A stretch of DNA of 58,382 bases from IMG/VR virus record IMGVR_UViG_3300036792_000539, positions 1 through 58,382 of that record. One strand, 5' to 3'. Shown in pieces: positions 1-7,985 of this stretch (position 1 is the stretch's first letter; the number at the start of each line of letters is the position of its first letter). The notes beneath the pieces are model-generated. The model was not told the origin of the DNA. It made no database searches and saw only the letters and a program-made list of their open reading frames with translations. The stretch comes from a virus. The translations under genes and the position numbers were made by a program.

Positions 1-1041
1 ATGGATAATGCGCTTAAAATTCTCTATGACGAGCTGATCGGCTTTTCGGGGTTGGGCCCCCTAATGGACATGTACCATAAAAACGACTACTCGCCTCTCC
101 ATACCTTCCACGGCATCCTGTCAGCCGTCTCGCCGGTGATCCCGTTCCTGTTGCTGATCGAGATCACCCGGGCTCTGGTCTACAAGCGGTTCAGGATAGA
201 GGACTACCGGATGCCCTTCTTTGTCTTTGTCGCCAACCGGTTTCTGTCGCGGTTCATCAGCATCGCGGCGGTTGGTTTTTGTATCTCGGTATTCACCCGG
301 GTTGCGCTGCTGAAGACCAATTTCACCTGGTACTGGCTCCTGTATGGATATGTGGTCTGGGAGCTGGCGCATTTTGTCTATCATTATCTTGGGCATAAGG
401 TACGGTTGTTCTGGTGCCTCCATTCGACCCATCATGCGCCCCAGTCGATGAATTTGTCGGTGACCTATATGCATTTCTTCCTGGAAGCGCCCTATGCGGA
501 TGTGATCCGCACTTCGATCTGTATCGCAGCCGGGGTCAACCCGCCTTTACTGTTCCTGATCATGGCGATCGACGGCACCTGGGGCGCCTTTATCCATGTA
601 GGGGACAACATCATGAAAGATGGCCGGCTCGGCATGCTGGGCCACCTGGTCCTCACTCCTTCCCACCATCGGGTGCATCATGCCCGCAATCCGCTGTATA
701 TCGACACCAATTTCTGCAACCTGCTGAATATCTGGGACCGGGTATTCCGCACCTATCAGCCGGAAGACCGTTCAGTCCGGATCGAATACGGTATCACCCG
801 GCCCGTCAGGACCCGGAGTTTTACCGACATGTATTTCGGGGAGTTCATTTGCCTCTTCCGTGACATCGCCCATGCACCGGGTCTGTACAACAAGATGCTA
901 TACGTCATCATGCCGCCGGGCTGGAGCCATACCGGCGACCACAAAACCGCGCACGTGATGAAGCAGAGCTCCGCCGCTGCAATGCCTATAAGCCATCCGG
1001 CGGAGAAAAGCGGGGATTTCGCGGGGAAAAATATCCCGTAA
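1..1041 (+). CDS. Sterol desaturase / fatty acid hydroxylase family membrane protein (host)
   Basis: A 346-residue membrane protein with the histidine clusters of the di-iron fatty acid hydroxylase / sterol desaturase superfamily: H124-x3-H128, H141-x2-H144-H145 and H222-H223-x2-H226-H227. Several hydrophobic stretches (about 44-60, 85-100, 108-128, 175-195) fit an integral membrane enzyme with the iron site on the cytoplasmic face. Family members hydroxylate or desaturate lipid substrates with O2; the substrate cannot be read from sequence. The ATG is the first base of the window, so an earlier start cannot be excluded. It lies on the chromosomal side of the tRNA used for integration and is taken to be a host gene. 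Confidence 0.85.
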   Translation: MDNALKILYDELIGFSGLGPLMDMYHKNDYSPLHTFHGILSAVSPVIPFLLLIEITRALVYKRFRIEDYRMPFFVFVANRFLSRFISIAAVGFCISVFTRVALLKTNFTWYWLLYGYVVWELAHFVYHYLGHKVRLFWCLHSTHHAPQSMNLSVTYMHFFLEAPYADVIRTSICIAAGVNPPLLFLIMAIDGTWGAFIHVGDNIMKDGRLGMLGHLVLTPSHHRVHHARNPLYIDTNFCNLLNIWDRVFRTYQPEDRSVRIEYGITRPVRTRSFTDMYFGEFICLFRDIAHAPGLYNKMLYVIMPPGWSHTGDHKTAHVMKQSSAAAMPISHPAEKSGDFAGKNIP

Positions 1042-1045
1042 AAAA

Positions 1046-1076
1046 TTTGCTATCAATACATTTTGACTTATTTTTG
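1046..1076 (+). promoter_or_regulatory. Bacteroidetes-type promoter for tRNA-Lys
   Basis: TTTG at 1046-1049, a 19-base spacer, then TATTTTTG at 1069-1076 match the Bacteroidetes primary sigma factor consensus (TTTG, 17-23 bases, TAnnTTTG). The -7 box ends 33 bases before the tRNA. The match supports the phylum assignment. Confidence 0.7.
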
Positions 1077-1109
1077 CGATCCCCAAAAAGCGTAGCTTTT
1101 TTCGCGGTT

Positions 1110-1182
1110 GATTCCGTAGCTCAGTTGGTAGAGCAATACACTTTTAATGTATGGGTCCTGGGTTCGAGTCCCAGCGGGATCA
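1110..1182 (+). tRNA. tRNA-Lys (anticodon TTT)
   Basis: A complete 73-nt cloverleaf. The acceptor stem GATTCCG pairs with CGGGATC (one G-T pair), the D stem is GCTC/GAGC, the anticodon stem ATACA/TGTAT encloses loop CTTTTAA with anticodon TTT, and the T arm CTGGG/CCCAG encloses TTCGAGT. The discriminator base is A and CCA is not encoded. An integrase gene starts 110 bases downstream in the same direction, the usual arrangement for a tRNA 3' end serving as a phage attachment site. Confidence 0.95.
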
Positions 1183-1184
1183 CG
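1157..1184. other. Probable attL core (3' end of tRNA-Lys)
   Basis: Inferred attachment site. Tyrosine recombinases next to a tRNA normally recombine within the T-arm and acceptor 3' half and rebuild an intact tRNA from the phage copy. The exact core cannot be fixed because no second copy of this segment occurs in the window; attR must lie beyond 58382. Confidence 0.4.
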
Positions 1185-1218
1185 AACCAAAGCCGCGTCA
1201 GTCGTGGCTTTGGTTTTC
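1185..1218 (+). terminator. Intrinsic terminator after tRNA-Lys
   Basis: AACCAAAGCC (1185-1194) pairs with GGCTTTGGTT (1206-1215) around an 11-base loop, followed by a T-rich run. It closes the tRNA transcript just before the integrase. Confidence 0.65.
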
Positions 1219-1292
1219 TTTCTCTTCCAGGCGTGGAGTAATTTTTAACGAAACGGAACACCATCCGGAACACCGTTCAAAAAATTACTGCT

Positions 1293-2552
1293 ATGCCCCT
1301 TTTGCTCCCCAATGGCTGCCACATCGGCAAATTAAGCGTTCACCCCCTGGACTGGGATCAGCCCACCGCTGACATATCGATCGAATGGTATATCCATTAC
1401 CGGTTCCATGATCCCCGCTTTAAAGGACGCTGGCCCAAGGGTTATCCGGTGAAGGTCCGCAATATGAATACCTCCAAGATCCTGGTGCAGCGACAGCGGA
1501 TAACCAAAAGCCTCCTTGCCAATGAAAACCACAATCTCCTGCGTGGGTTCAATCCTCTCCCGGTGCAAGATTCGGAGCTGGAGATATCACCCACAACGGG
1601 ACTCGAGGGGGCGCTAAAAAAGGTCTTTCCGCTGGTGCCTGACAGCGCGACCAAAAAGAAAATGGTAAACGCCCTCCCTCACCTGCAGCTGGCGATCACG
1701 CAGCTGCGTTATGCCGAGCTTCCGGTCAGTGAGATCGAGCAGCATCACCTGGAGAAGGTCCTGATCAAGGTCGGCCGAAATAAGGAGCTGGAATATGACC
1801 GGCTCCGGGCGCTTCCGGAAAGTAAGAAAAAGGCCATTCCGACACAGTGGGGCGCCGAGGCCTTCAACTCCTACCGGGCCTATCTCCAAATCCTCTTTAA
1901 GCAGCTCAAAAAGCTGGGGGCGACGAAGGTCAAACCGGTTGATGATATCGAAAAGAAAACCGGCATCAAGAAACTCCGGATCGGATTCACGACGGAGGAG
2001 TTTGACCGGATCTGCGATCACCTTAAACCCGACTATTACTCTTTTTGGAGGCTTATCCACCTGTTTTTCCCATTGGGTGCCCGGGAAACGGAGTTCATGG
2101 GCATCAAAAAAGAACATGTCAATCTGGTCACCTCAAAGGTCCTGGTGCTGACCAAAAAGGGTAAAGGACCTTGGGAATGGGTATGGAAGACGATCCGGCA
2201 AAAGGAATTGTGGCTTTGGCAGGAGGTGATGGCGGAAGGGTCCGCCGGCCATTACCTTTTCTCCGAAGGGCTGCGACCTGGTCCGGTCCTGATCTCTGCC
2301 CGACAGCTGACCATCCGTTGGCGGAAGCATGTGAAGAAAAAGCTGGGGGTTCAGCAGGATTTCTATGAACTCAAGCATTCCTTCACCACCAAGGTGGTCA
2401 GCATGGCACTGCAGAAGATCGACCAGGCCTCTAGCGAGGCGGCAGCGGTGAACAGCCATAAGGGGACTGAAATGGTGAAGCGGAAATATGACTTGGAGGC
2501 GGGGGAGCGGCTGCACCGGGAACTAAAGGATTCGACGGCCGGCCTCTCATAA
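1293..2552 (+). CDS. Tyrosine recombinase (phage integrase)
   Basis: A 419-residue integrase catalysing site-specific insertion at the tRNA. The catalytic half starts near residue 230. Visible residues are Arg264 in GARETEF, a beta-hairpin Lys near 289-291 (TKKGKG), the box II segment Y-E-L-K361-H362, His389 and the Tyr nucleophile at 399 (RKYD). Box II normally reads H-x-L-R-H; here the first His is Tyr and the Arg is Lys, a divergence in the active-site pocket. The N-terminal half would hold the arm-binding and core-binding domains. It reads away from the tRNA and is followed by a converging small gene. Confidence 0.9.
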   Translation: MPLLLPNGCHIGKLSVHPLDWDQPTADISIEWYIHYRFHDPRFKGRWPKGYPVKVRNMNTSKILVQRQRITKSLLANENHNLLRGFNPLPVQDSELEISPTTGLEGALKKVFPLVPDSATKKKMVNALPHLQLAITQLRYAELPVSEIEQHHLEKVLIKVGRNKELEYDRLRALPESKKKAIPTQWGAEAFNSYRAYLQILFKQLKKLGATKVKPVDDIEKKTGIKKLRIGFTTEEFDRICDHLKPDYYSFWRLIHLFFPLGARETEFMGIKKEHVNLVTSKVLVLTKKGKGPWEWVWKTIRQKELWLWQEVMAEGSAGHYLFSEGLRPGPVLISARQLTIRWRKHVKKKLGVQQDFYELKHSFTTKVVSMALQKIDQASSEAAAVNSHKGTEMVKRKYDLEAGERLHRELKDSTAGLS

Positions 2553-2595
2553 AAAACCCCGGGTGTACAACGTCCGGAGCTTCGCGGTCCCCGCT

Positions 2596-2853
2596 TTACG
2601 CGATAATATAGACCGGGATTTCAGCGTGCTCCAGAAAACGGAAAAGGGAGAGCTGGTCCACTGCGGTAATAACGATCATGTGCTTGCCGGGGGAAAGTTC
2701 ATCGTCCTCATATTCGGACGTGACGCCAATCCAGCCCATTCCTTCTGCCGCTTCAACCAGGTTGCCAACTCCCTCATCTTCGAGTAGGCTATAGTCCCTG
2801 ATCGTAACCTCGTTGGTTTGGGTAACATAGTTTGCTTTCATTAGATCAAACAT
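2596..2853 (-). CDS. Hypothetical acidic protein, 85 aa
   Basis: A small acidic protein ending in a hydrophobic segment (VYIIA). No family recognised. The ATG at 2853 is preferred over a TTG six bases upstream. It converges on the integrase gene with a 43-base gap and lies beyond the terminator at 2898-2921, so it is probably transcribed on its own. Confidence 0.5.
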   Translation of the reverse strand: MFDLMKANYVTQTNEVTIRDYSLLEDEGVGNLVEAAEGMGWIGVTSEYEDDELSPGKHMIVITAVDQLSLFRFLEHAEIPVYIIA

Positions 2854-2897
2854 AACCAAGTCCCGAGATAGTTTTTTACGGGAACCCGTAAAGCACG

Positions 2898-2921
2898 AAA
2901 AAACCCCGGCGAAAGCCGGGG
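2898..2921 (-). terminator. Intrinsic terminator, leftward
   Basis: CCCCGGC (2904-2910), a GAAA/TTTC tetraloop and GCCGGGG (2915-2921) form a perfect 7-bp hairpin; on the minus strand it is followed by six T. It would stop any leftward transcript before the 85-aa gene. Confidence 0.7.
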
Positions 2922-3062
2922 TTATCCTAACAAGGTGACTGATGCTCTAACCAGAATTCCATAACCATTAAACCTTATCCTATACGCCCAAGGTACAAAG
3001 AATTACCGATCTGTGGCCTATAGCCTACAATTTATTTTCGGCCGGATGCAGACCTTGCCAGG

Positions 3063-3284
3063 ATGGATGACCGGAAAAGACGGAAATTGCTTCAAAAAAT
3101 AGGCAAAAGGCTCCGGGAGGTCAGAATCGAGAAAGGATTTAGCATCTCGGGACTGGCAGATCAGGCTGATATCGACCGGTCGAACCTTAGCCGGATCGAA
3201 AACGGCGCTGTTGATCCATCTATCTCCACTCTGTATATTCTCGCCGATGCGCTCGATATTCCGATCGCTGAGCTTCTCATTTAG
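3063..3284 (+). CDS. Small XRE-family HTH regulator
   Basis: A 73-residue protein that is essentially one XRE/Cro-type helix-turn-helix domain. The motif is visible around residues 18-60 (LREVRIEKGFSISGLADQA then DRSNLSRIENG). It lacks the C-terminal domain of full CI repressors. It is read rightward between two terminators and away from the adenine methylase gene. It is a candidate lysogeny regulator or antitoxin-like protein; its operator is not identified. Confidence 0.85.
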   Translation: MDDRKRRKLLQKIGKRLREVRIEKGFSISGLADQADIDRSNLSRIENGAVDPSISTLYILADALDIPIAELLI

Positions 3285-3300
3285 CTTGTCCTTTCAAAGG

Positions 3301-3333
3301 AACCCGGTCTGGCATGCGGCCGCCGGGTTTTTT
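3301..3333 (+). terminator. Intrinsic terminator after the XRE gene
   Basis: AACCCGG (3301-3307) pairs with CCGGGTT (3323-3329) and is followed by a T run. It separates the XRE gene from the convergent methylase gene, whose stop codon lies in the T run. Confidence 0.75.
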
Positions 3334-4130
3334 CAGCTGATCGAGTAGTTGGCCGTCATAACCTCAACCTTTTTGCCGCCCGTTCCCTTATTGACCGAGA
3401 TCTTCTGCTCGAATTCCACTTGGTGCCAGCCGGCCGCGGCAGTAAATTCGGCCAAAACCTTGGAATGATAAGAGGAGAGTAAAAACTTGCCTTTGATCGA
3501 AGTGAGGACCTGGAGTAGCTGGCGGAATTCTTCTTCGGTATAACCCCGATAGTGGCCACAATCGCTGTTGAAATAAGGCGGATCGCAATAGAAAAAGCTC
3601 TCCGGCGTGTCCCGACTTCGGATGATATAAAGCGCATCCATGGATTCAAGCTGAACATTCTGCAGCCGGATGGCATATTCCTCGGTGAAGCTTTCTTTTT
3701 TATGCTGGACCTTGCTGGTAGTGCTTGCTTGCTTTTTATCATAGCCCCAAGAACCGTCCAGTATACTGCTGAAGCTCTGACTAGCCAGCACCCAAATCGC
3801 CCAAGCGCGCTGGATATCGCTAAACAGATGCGGAGCGCTATAAATGACGCCGGCGTCGCGGTGCAGATCCCGGCTATGCAGGCTAATCCGGATCTTCATC
3901 TCCAGTTCGGTGAATTTGGTTTTGACAACCTGGTAGAAGTTAATGAGCTCCTTATTCGTATCGTTCAAGATCTCAACTTTGGAGGGATCCTTGGCGAAGA
4001 ATTCCGCTGCGCCGCCGGCGAAAACCGAGGCATAGAGGTTATGTACCGGGATGCGGGAAATGATCTCCTTCGAAAGACGTTGCTTGCCGCCATAATAAGT
4101 GAGCGGTGTCTTCAGGTGAATTCGGGTCAT
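3333..4130 (-). CDS. D12-class DNA N6-adenine methyltransferase (Dam-like)
   Basis: A 265-residue orphan adenine methylase. It has the SAM-binding start YYGGKQRL (12-19) and VFAGGAAEFF (36-45) and the catalytic DPPY at 183-186, in the order of the D12 (Dam/DpnM) class. It would methylate adenine in a short site using SAM; specificity cannot be read here. No restriction enzyme gene is adjacent, so a role in protecting phage DNA from host restriction or in regulating phage genes is likely. It lies downstream of the terminator closing the lysis/fibre operon. Confidence 0.9.
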   Translation of the reverse strand: MTRIHLKTPLTYYGGKQRLSKEIISRIPVHNLYASVFAGGAAEFFAKDPSKVEILNDTNKELINFYQVVKTKFTELEMKIRISLHSRDLHRDAGVIYSAPHLFSDIQRAWAIWVLASQSFSSILDGSWGYDKKQASTTSKVQHKKESFTEEYAIRLQNVQLESMDALYIIRSRDTPESFFYCDPPYFNSDCGHYRGYTEEEFRQLLQVLTSIKGKFLLSSYHSKVLAEFTAAAGWHQVEFEQKISVNKGTGGKKVEVMTANYSIS

Positions 4131-4167
4131 AATGGTAATATTTGAGTTTGTTGCTTGCCACTCTCAA

Positions 4168-4195
4168 ATAAAAGCCAGCCGTGGAAACGGCCGGC
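4168..4195 (-). terminator. Intrinsic terminator of the late operon
   Basis: GCCAGCCGT (4174-4182) pairs with ACGGCCGGC (4187-4195) with one wobble; on the minus strand it is followed by TTTTATTT. It marks the end of the long leftward structural and lysis operon, before the methylase gene. Confidence 0.65.
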
Positions 4196-4249
4196 CCCAA
4201 AACTAACTGCTTATGAGAAAACTGCCCCCTTGGGCTGAAGGTGGTTCTT

Positions 4250-4672
4250 CTAGGAATTCGTTGTCGTACCGGTACCGGCAGAAGCAGCTGCAGCAGGGAT
4301 CGGGTTGAATGTAAACTTGCTGGCTACTGCAACCGGAGGAGGAGGCGGCGGAGGCGGCGTCACCGGTGCGGTAAAGATCAGGATGCCGGAGCTGGTCGGT
4401 ATAGGATTACCATTCACATCCTCGGCATCGAAATTGATCTGGCCGTCGCTGGCTGATCCCGGAGTATTCTCCGTGACCACAAAATCTTCTTCATCGGAAG
4501 GTGTCGAAACGGTGAATCCCGGAGGATTACCGCTGGGGCCCGGGACGACCGTGTACTTGCAGGATCCGCTTTTGTAAGCTGAATTGGGAAGCACGTTGTC
4601 GCCGGAATCGAGCGGCGCATTAAAACCTGATACGGGTGTGCCTGATGGCACGGTTAAAGTAGGCGCATTCAT
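4250..4672 (-). CDS. Hypothetical protein with proline tract, 140 aa
   Basis: A 140-residue protein rich in Ser, Thr, Pro and Gly with a run of eight prolines near residue 107 and an Ala/Gly/Thr tail. No family recognised. The low-complexity make-up suggests an extended or virion-associated protein. The frame stays open upstream to an ATG at 4831. The AT-rich stretch just before 4672 makes the shorter form more likely, but the longer one is not excluded. Confidence 0.5.
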   Translation of the reverse strand: MNAPTLTVPSGTPVSGFNAPLDSGDNVLPNSAYKSGSCKYTVVPGPSGNPPGFTVSTPSDEEDFVVTENTPGSASDGQINFDAEDVNGNPIPTSSGILIFTAPVTPPPPPPPPVAVASKFTFNPIPAAAASAGTGTTTNS

Positions 4673-4842
4673 TGCTGAAAATTTTAAAGTATTAATAATA
4701 AAAGTGAACCGTGATTGATGTGCGGGATGCGGCTGATGGCGGCGGTGAAAGTGTTCATGCAATTCCGCCTTCGCCTTTCGGATATCCCTTTTACAGGTCT
4801 CTATCCACTCCCTAATTTGTTGTTCGAGCATATTGTCAGTTT

Positions 4843-5016
4843 TTAGTGCTGTGATACGTCTTCCAGGGTATCCCATCGCCAGAGCTGCCATTTCGGTTCG
4901 AACTTCGATTCCCTCGGTTTCTTCTTTCCCTGATCGATGAAGGCCTGGAACCGTTCCCGGATCTCCGGCCGCATTACATGCGGTTTTTCAGGAAATGGGG
5001 ATTTGCGCCGCGGCAT
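4843..5016 (-). CDS. Hypothetical basic protein, 57 aa
   Basis: A small basic protein starting MPRRKSPFPEK, with a tryptophan-rich end (KWQLWRWDT). It starts 3 bases after the stop of the upstream gene, so it is probably translationally coupled. No family recognised. Confidence 0.5.
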   Translation of the reverse strand: MPRRKSPFPEKPHVMRPEIRERFQAFIDQGKKKPRESKFEPKWQLWRWDTLEDVSQH

Positions 5017-5019
5017 GGG

Positions 5020-5286
5020 CTATTTAATTTCCGCCCAATGCCATGTTCCGGGCTCTTTGGTTTCTGAATAGACTGCAGAAGTAACCCAGATATCGGCAGG
5101 TCCATCGGTGAATACCCGTAAGTTAACTTTCCCTTCATCGATATATCCAGGCTGATCCAGCCATGGGTTTACGATGATTGCGGGCAATGGCGAAGTCTTG
5201 TTGGAGTTCTTGTTACTTTGATTATCGCTGTCTGTTGGAACATACATGACTATGCGACCAGATGAATATGACTTTGGAGAGTTCAT
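5020..5286 (-). CDS. Hypothetical protein, 88 aa
   Basis: Open frame between the endolysin and the 57-aa gene. The start at 5286 follows the endolysin stop; an in-frame ATG at 5349 would overlap the endolysin end and give 109 aa. The composition (IVNPWLDQPGY, WVTSAVYSETKEPGTWHWA) looks like a small beta-rich soluble protein. No family recognised. Confidence 0.5.
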   Translation of the reverse strand: MNSPKSYSSGRIVMYVPTDSDNQSNKNSNKTSPLPAIIVNPWLDQPGYIDEGKVNLRVFTDGPADIWVTSAVYSETKEPGTWHWAEIK

Positions 5287-5317
5287 AAAAAGGTGTTCGG
5301 TATCCCCGTCCCCGGTT

Positions 5318-5899
5318 TTAAAAATTGAGGACCTTTCGGGCCCGTTCATAATTAGCGGTCCGGACGTCGATGCCGTTCTGACCACCATTGACCAAAAGCG
5401 TCATCCACTGGATCTTTGTGTAGGTCTTTCCGTTGTGATGCCAGACCGTCGTCCAATCCTCCGGATGATCACACACCGCATTCAATGGCTTGGCCGTTGT
5501 CCAGAACCAGCAGGCGGATTGTATTGCATATTCTGGCTGCAAGAGCAGATCCGGGTTGACCAAAAGCCGATCGTCTGCGAAGATGTCTTTGGAGCACCAT
5601 TGATAATTGCCACGGCCAGTTATCTGGATAAGGCCTCGCCCCTTGTACTTCACGCCGTCTCCCGGGTGAATATTTCCTAGATCCGACCGGCCTTCATATT
5701 CGGCGCCGGTGGCCAGCTCTTTTACATGGGAAAAGTTGATAGATTCTTCTGCTACCTGCGCGAGGAAACCGCCTATGCGTTGCGGCGTGTCGATGTGATA
5801 GTGCGGCAGCAGCTGCTGCAGGAAGGGCAGATACAAAGCCAGGTTCCCGGGGGTGATCCCGGGAACGATGGCCTGTAGGATGGATTGGTCTATGGTCAT
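5318..5899 (-). CDS. Endolysin, glycoside hydrolase family 19 (chitinase-like)
   Basis: A 193-residue lysozyme/chitinase-type GH19 domain, compact as in phage endolysins. Family marks are the catalytic-Glu segment FLAQVAEESINF (about 45-56) and YKGRGLIQITGRGNY (about 84-98). It would cut the glycan of peptidoglycan to release progeny. There is no signal peptide, so it should rely on a holin; holin-like and spanin-like membrane proteins are encoded directly upstream (5913-8303). Confidence 0.9.
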   Translation of the reverse strand: MTIDQSILQAIVPGITPGNLALYLPFLQQLLPHYHIDTPQRIGGFLAQVAEESINFSHVKELATGAEYEGRSDLGNIHPGDGVKYKGRGLIQITGRGNYQWCSKDIFADDRLLVNPDLLLQPEYAIQSACWFWTTAKPLNAVCDHPEDWTTVWHHNGKTYTKIQWMTLLVNGGQNGIDVRTANYERARKVLNF

Positions 5900-5912
5900 G
5901 GGTCTAGGTTTG

Positions 5913-6299
5913 TTAGATGAAGGGTTGAATAACGGCGAAAATCACCAGGGCCAGGATCTCGATGATCCATGTCCGGGCGCCGAATAGGCGGAGCTCGATC
6001 TTATCCTCAAGGGAAGTCGACGAAAGACTGATATAGGTCCAGGATAGCCCTCGGAAACGGTTGAGGGCGACATTAAATACCGTCAGCCGACCCGCTCCCT
6101 GCGCAATGCCGTAGAGCATGAACTTATACCATGGGACCAGGGAGCCGCATACCCACCAACCCGCCGCAAGGATCAGTAAGGCATAGGCGGCCGCCCATAG
6201 TCCGTGATAGATCGGCCGGTTATTTTTTATCAACCGGCTTTGCCAATAGGCCATCCCGACCGTTATGACCAGGAGGATAAGTTCGGATAGGTACACCAT
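5913..6299 (-). CDS. Membrane protein of the lysis region, 128 aa
   Basis: Three hydrophobic segments are visible: about residues 4-18, 36-54 and 110-126. The ATG at 6299, next to the stop of the preceding gene, is preferred to a longer overlapping start. It lies directly before the endolysin, so holin or lysis regulator is a fair guess, made from context only. Confidence 0.6.
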   Translation of the reverse strand: MVYLSELILLVITVGMAYWQSRLIKNNRPIYHGLWAAAYALLILAAGWWVCGSLVPWYKFMLYGIAQGAGRLTVFNVALNRFRGLSWTYISLSSTSLEDKIELRLFGARTWIIEILALVIFAVIQPFI

Positions 6300-6300
6300 G

Positions 6301-6798
6301 CTAATAAGTTTGTGGGGCGGTTGACCAAAATGACTCCAGGTCGCCGCCATACTTCATATAGTCCATCTTCCTGATCTCCCGCTCCGTATTAAAGTAGTAG
6401 AAGCCGCCGATGAAGCTGCCGCCAATCACAATGGATCCGAAGGCGATCATCAGTGTCCACATAGCGTTTTGCCCATTGGAGGTGAGATAGACGTAAATCC
6501 CCATGCCGATCAACACGATAGCGATGCCGACGACCAGCATCCACTTATTTCCACTTCCCCACTTTTGATAGAGCGTGAATTCGACGATATATACCGAATC
6601 GCAGAATTGAGGGTTGGAGCCGGCATTGGCCGCTGGAATTTCGCGCACGTCGCCGGCGTCGAGGAGTGCTTGCACGGAATCGGTAAGCGGAGAGAACGCA
6701 CAGGATTGAGCGACCTGTCGCCCGACAATCTTGTTGTGATAGTCTTTGCTGCAGGAGGCAAAGCAGAGGATCAGGGCAAATAAGGCGAAGATTTTCAT
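6301..6798 (-). CDS. Lipoprotein with transmembrane segments, lysis region
   Basis: A 165-residue protein starting with a lipoprotein signal (MKIFALFALILCFASC) with Cys16 in a lipobox-like site. Two hydrophobic segments follow, near 86-107 and 113-135. Combining a lipid anchor with inner-membrane spans is odd for an outer-membrane spanin. In this position, next to the endolysin and a coiled-coil membrane protein, it may be part of a spanin-like pair. Confidence 0.6.
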   Translation of the reverse strand: MKIFALFALILCFASCSKDYHNKIVGRQVAQSCAFSPLTDSVQALLDAGDVREIPAANAGSNPQFCDSVYIVEFTLYQKWGSGNKWMLVVGIAIVLIGMGIYVYLTSNGQNAMWTLMIAFGSIVIGGSFIGGFYYFNTEREIRKMDYMKYGGDLESFWSTAPQTY

Positions 6799-6800
6799 AT

Positions 6801-7439
6801 TTATTTTTTTAGTAAAGCCCCTAGCAGCACGACGACGATCGCGCCAGCGAGGCCCTTGTTTAGAAACTGGCTAAATTTCAACCTTCCCCCTACTTTTTGA
6901 TAATCGGAATAGAGGGCGTTATACTTGGCCGCCTGGAAATTGACGGTTGTGTCGGCGTGCAGATAAAGCGATCGCCAGGAAGCGGCTGTGCTGTCTTTGA
7001 TCATGCCCTGCTGGACCATGGCGCTCACCAGGCTATCCGTGAGCAACCGGTATCCGCTGACAGCTACTTTTCCCGCCTCCACTTCCGTGGACAGAGTATC
7101 GCAGGTAGCAATGATCCGAATGGTATCCTTCTGGACCTCGGCTGTATGCAGATTGCCGATCGTGTGACCAATGGCTTTTCCGTCAACCACAACGGCACTA
7201 TCCGCTGTCGATCGTTCTGCCATGAGCCAGTTGATCTGATTCTGCTGGTCGGCAGAATCCTGCTGCAGCTGCGCAATATGGGCCATTTTTGCAGTGGAAT
7301 CGGTCTGTAGGGCTTTGATGGCGCTGTCCAGGCTTGCATTATCCCCAGCATGCGAAGGGGGCGAGTAGCAACCTCGAAGAAAGTAAAAGACAGCGCCGAT
7401 GATCAGCGCGGTGCAGATGAGAGGAATCCATTTTGTCAT
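6801..7439 (-). CDS. Coiled-coil membrane protein (spanin-like candidate)
   Basis: A 212-residue protein with an N-terminal membrane anchor (about 6-22), a long Gln/Ala/Ser-rich periplasmic-type coiled coil, and a second hydrophobic segment at the very C-terminus (about 193-210). The ATG at 7439 starts the anchor cleanly; the open frame extends further upstream without coding character. A membrane-to-membrane bridge fits a spanin role, but no family motif proves it. Confidence 0.6.
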   Translation of the reverse strand: MTKWIPLICTALIIGAVFYFLRGCYSPPSHAGDNASLDSAIKALQTDSTAKMAHIAQLQQDSADQQNQINWLMAERSTADSAVVVDGKAIGHTIGNLHTAEVQKDTIRIIATCDTLSTEVEAGKVAVSGYRLLTDSLVSAMVQQGMIKDSTAASWRSLYLHADTTVNFQAAKYNALYSDYQKVGGRLKFSQFLNKGLAGAIVVVLLGALLKK

Positions 7440-7509
7440 TACGTTCGTTTTTGTCGGACCCCTGCGCGATAATCCTGCGAGGACCAGGATTATCGCCGGG
7501 CATCCGGTT

Positions 7510-7671
7510 TTACAATTTGGCTTTAAATGCGGCCAGGGTTTGAGCGCCGGCGGCTGTAGCGGCTTTGATTTCCGCATCCAGCTTCGCCTTCAGGCTCGCT
7601 TTCGTGTTATTCCAGGCCACCAGAGCGCCTACAATAAAGCCGGCAGCTCCCACTACGAGGTACAGTAGCAT
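7510..7671 (-). CDS. Small single-span membrane protein, 53 aa
   Basis: A 53-residue protein with one N-terminal transmembrane helix (LYLVVGAAGFIVGALVAW) and an Ala/Lys-rich amphipathic tail. It belongs to the cluster of small membrane proteins before the endolysin. Size and topology fit a class III holin, an antiholin or a lysis accessory protein. Confidence 0.6.
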   Translation of the reverse strand: MLLYLVVGAAGFIVGALVAWNNTKASLKAKLDAEIKAATAAGAQTLAAFKAKL

Positions 7672-7693
7672 ATGATTGTTTTTTGATGACGGG

Positions 7694-7975
7694 TTATGGT
7701 TTCGCCTGATCGGGCGCAGTGTCCGGGTCCTTGAGGCCGAACTTTCCCAGCGTTCCCTTAATTGCCGGAATCGCACTGTCTCCGAACACCAGGGAAATAT
7801 TGATCACCAGGAATTGATAAAGCTGCGACTGGAGATCGGCTTGCAACACTCTGGTGTGGTCGTACAGGTTAACCAGGACGACAGCGATAAAGGTGAACAT
7901 GGCCAAAAACAGAATGACCCTTTTACTGGATAGTGTGCCGTCAGGGCCTGTCAGAATGGATTTTAGCATTTTCAT
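7694..7975 (-). CDS. Holin-like protein, two transmembrane segments, 93 aa
   Basis: A 93-residue protein with two hydrophobic helices (about 19-38 and 50-70) and a charged C-terminal tail (PDTAPDQAKP). This matches the size and topology of class II-type holins, which open the inner membrane for the endolysin. Of the membrane proteins here it is the best holin candidate. Confidence 0.65.
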   Translation of the reverse strand: MKMLKSILTGPDGTLSSKRVILFLAMFTFIAVVLVNLYDHTRVLQADLQSQLYQFLVINISLVFGDSAIPAIKGTLGKFGLKDPDTAPDQAKP

Positions 7976-7985
7976 AACTGCTTGT

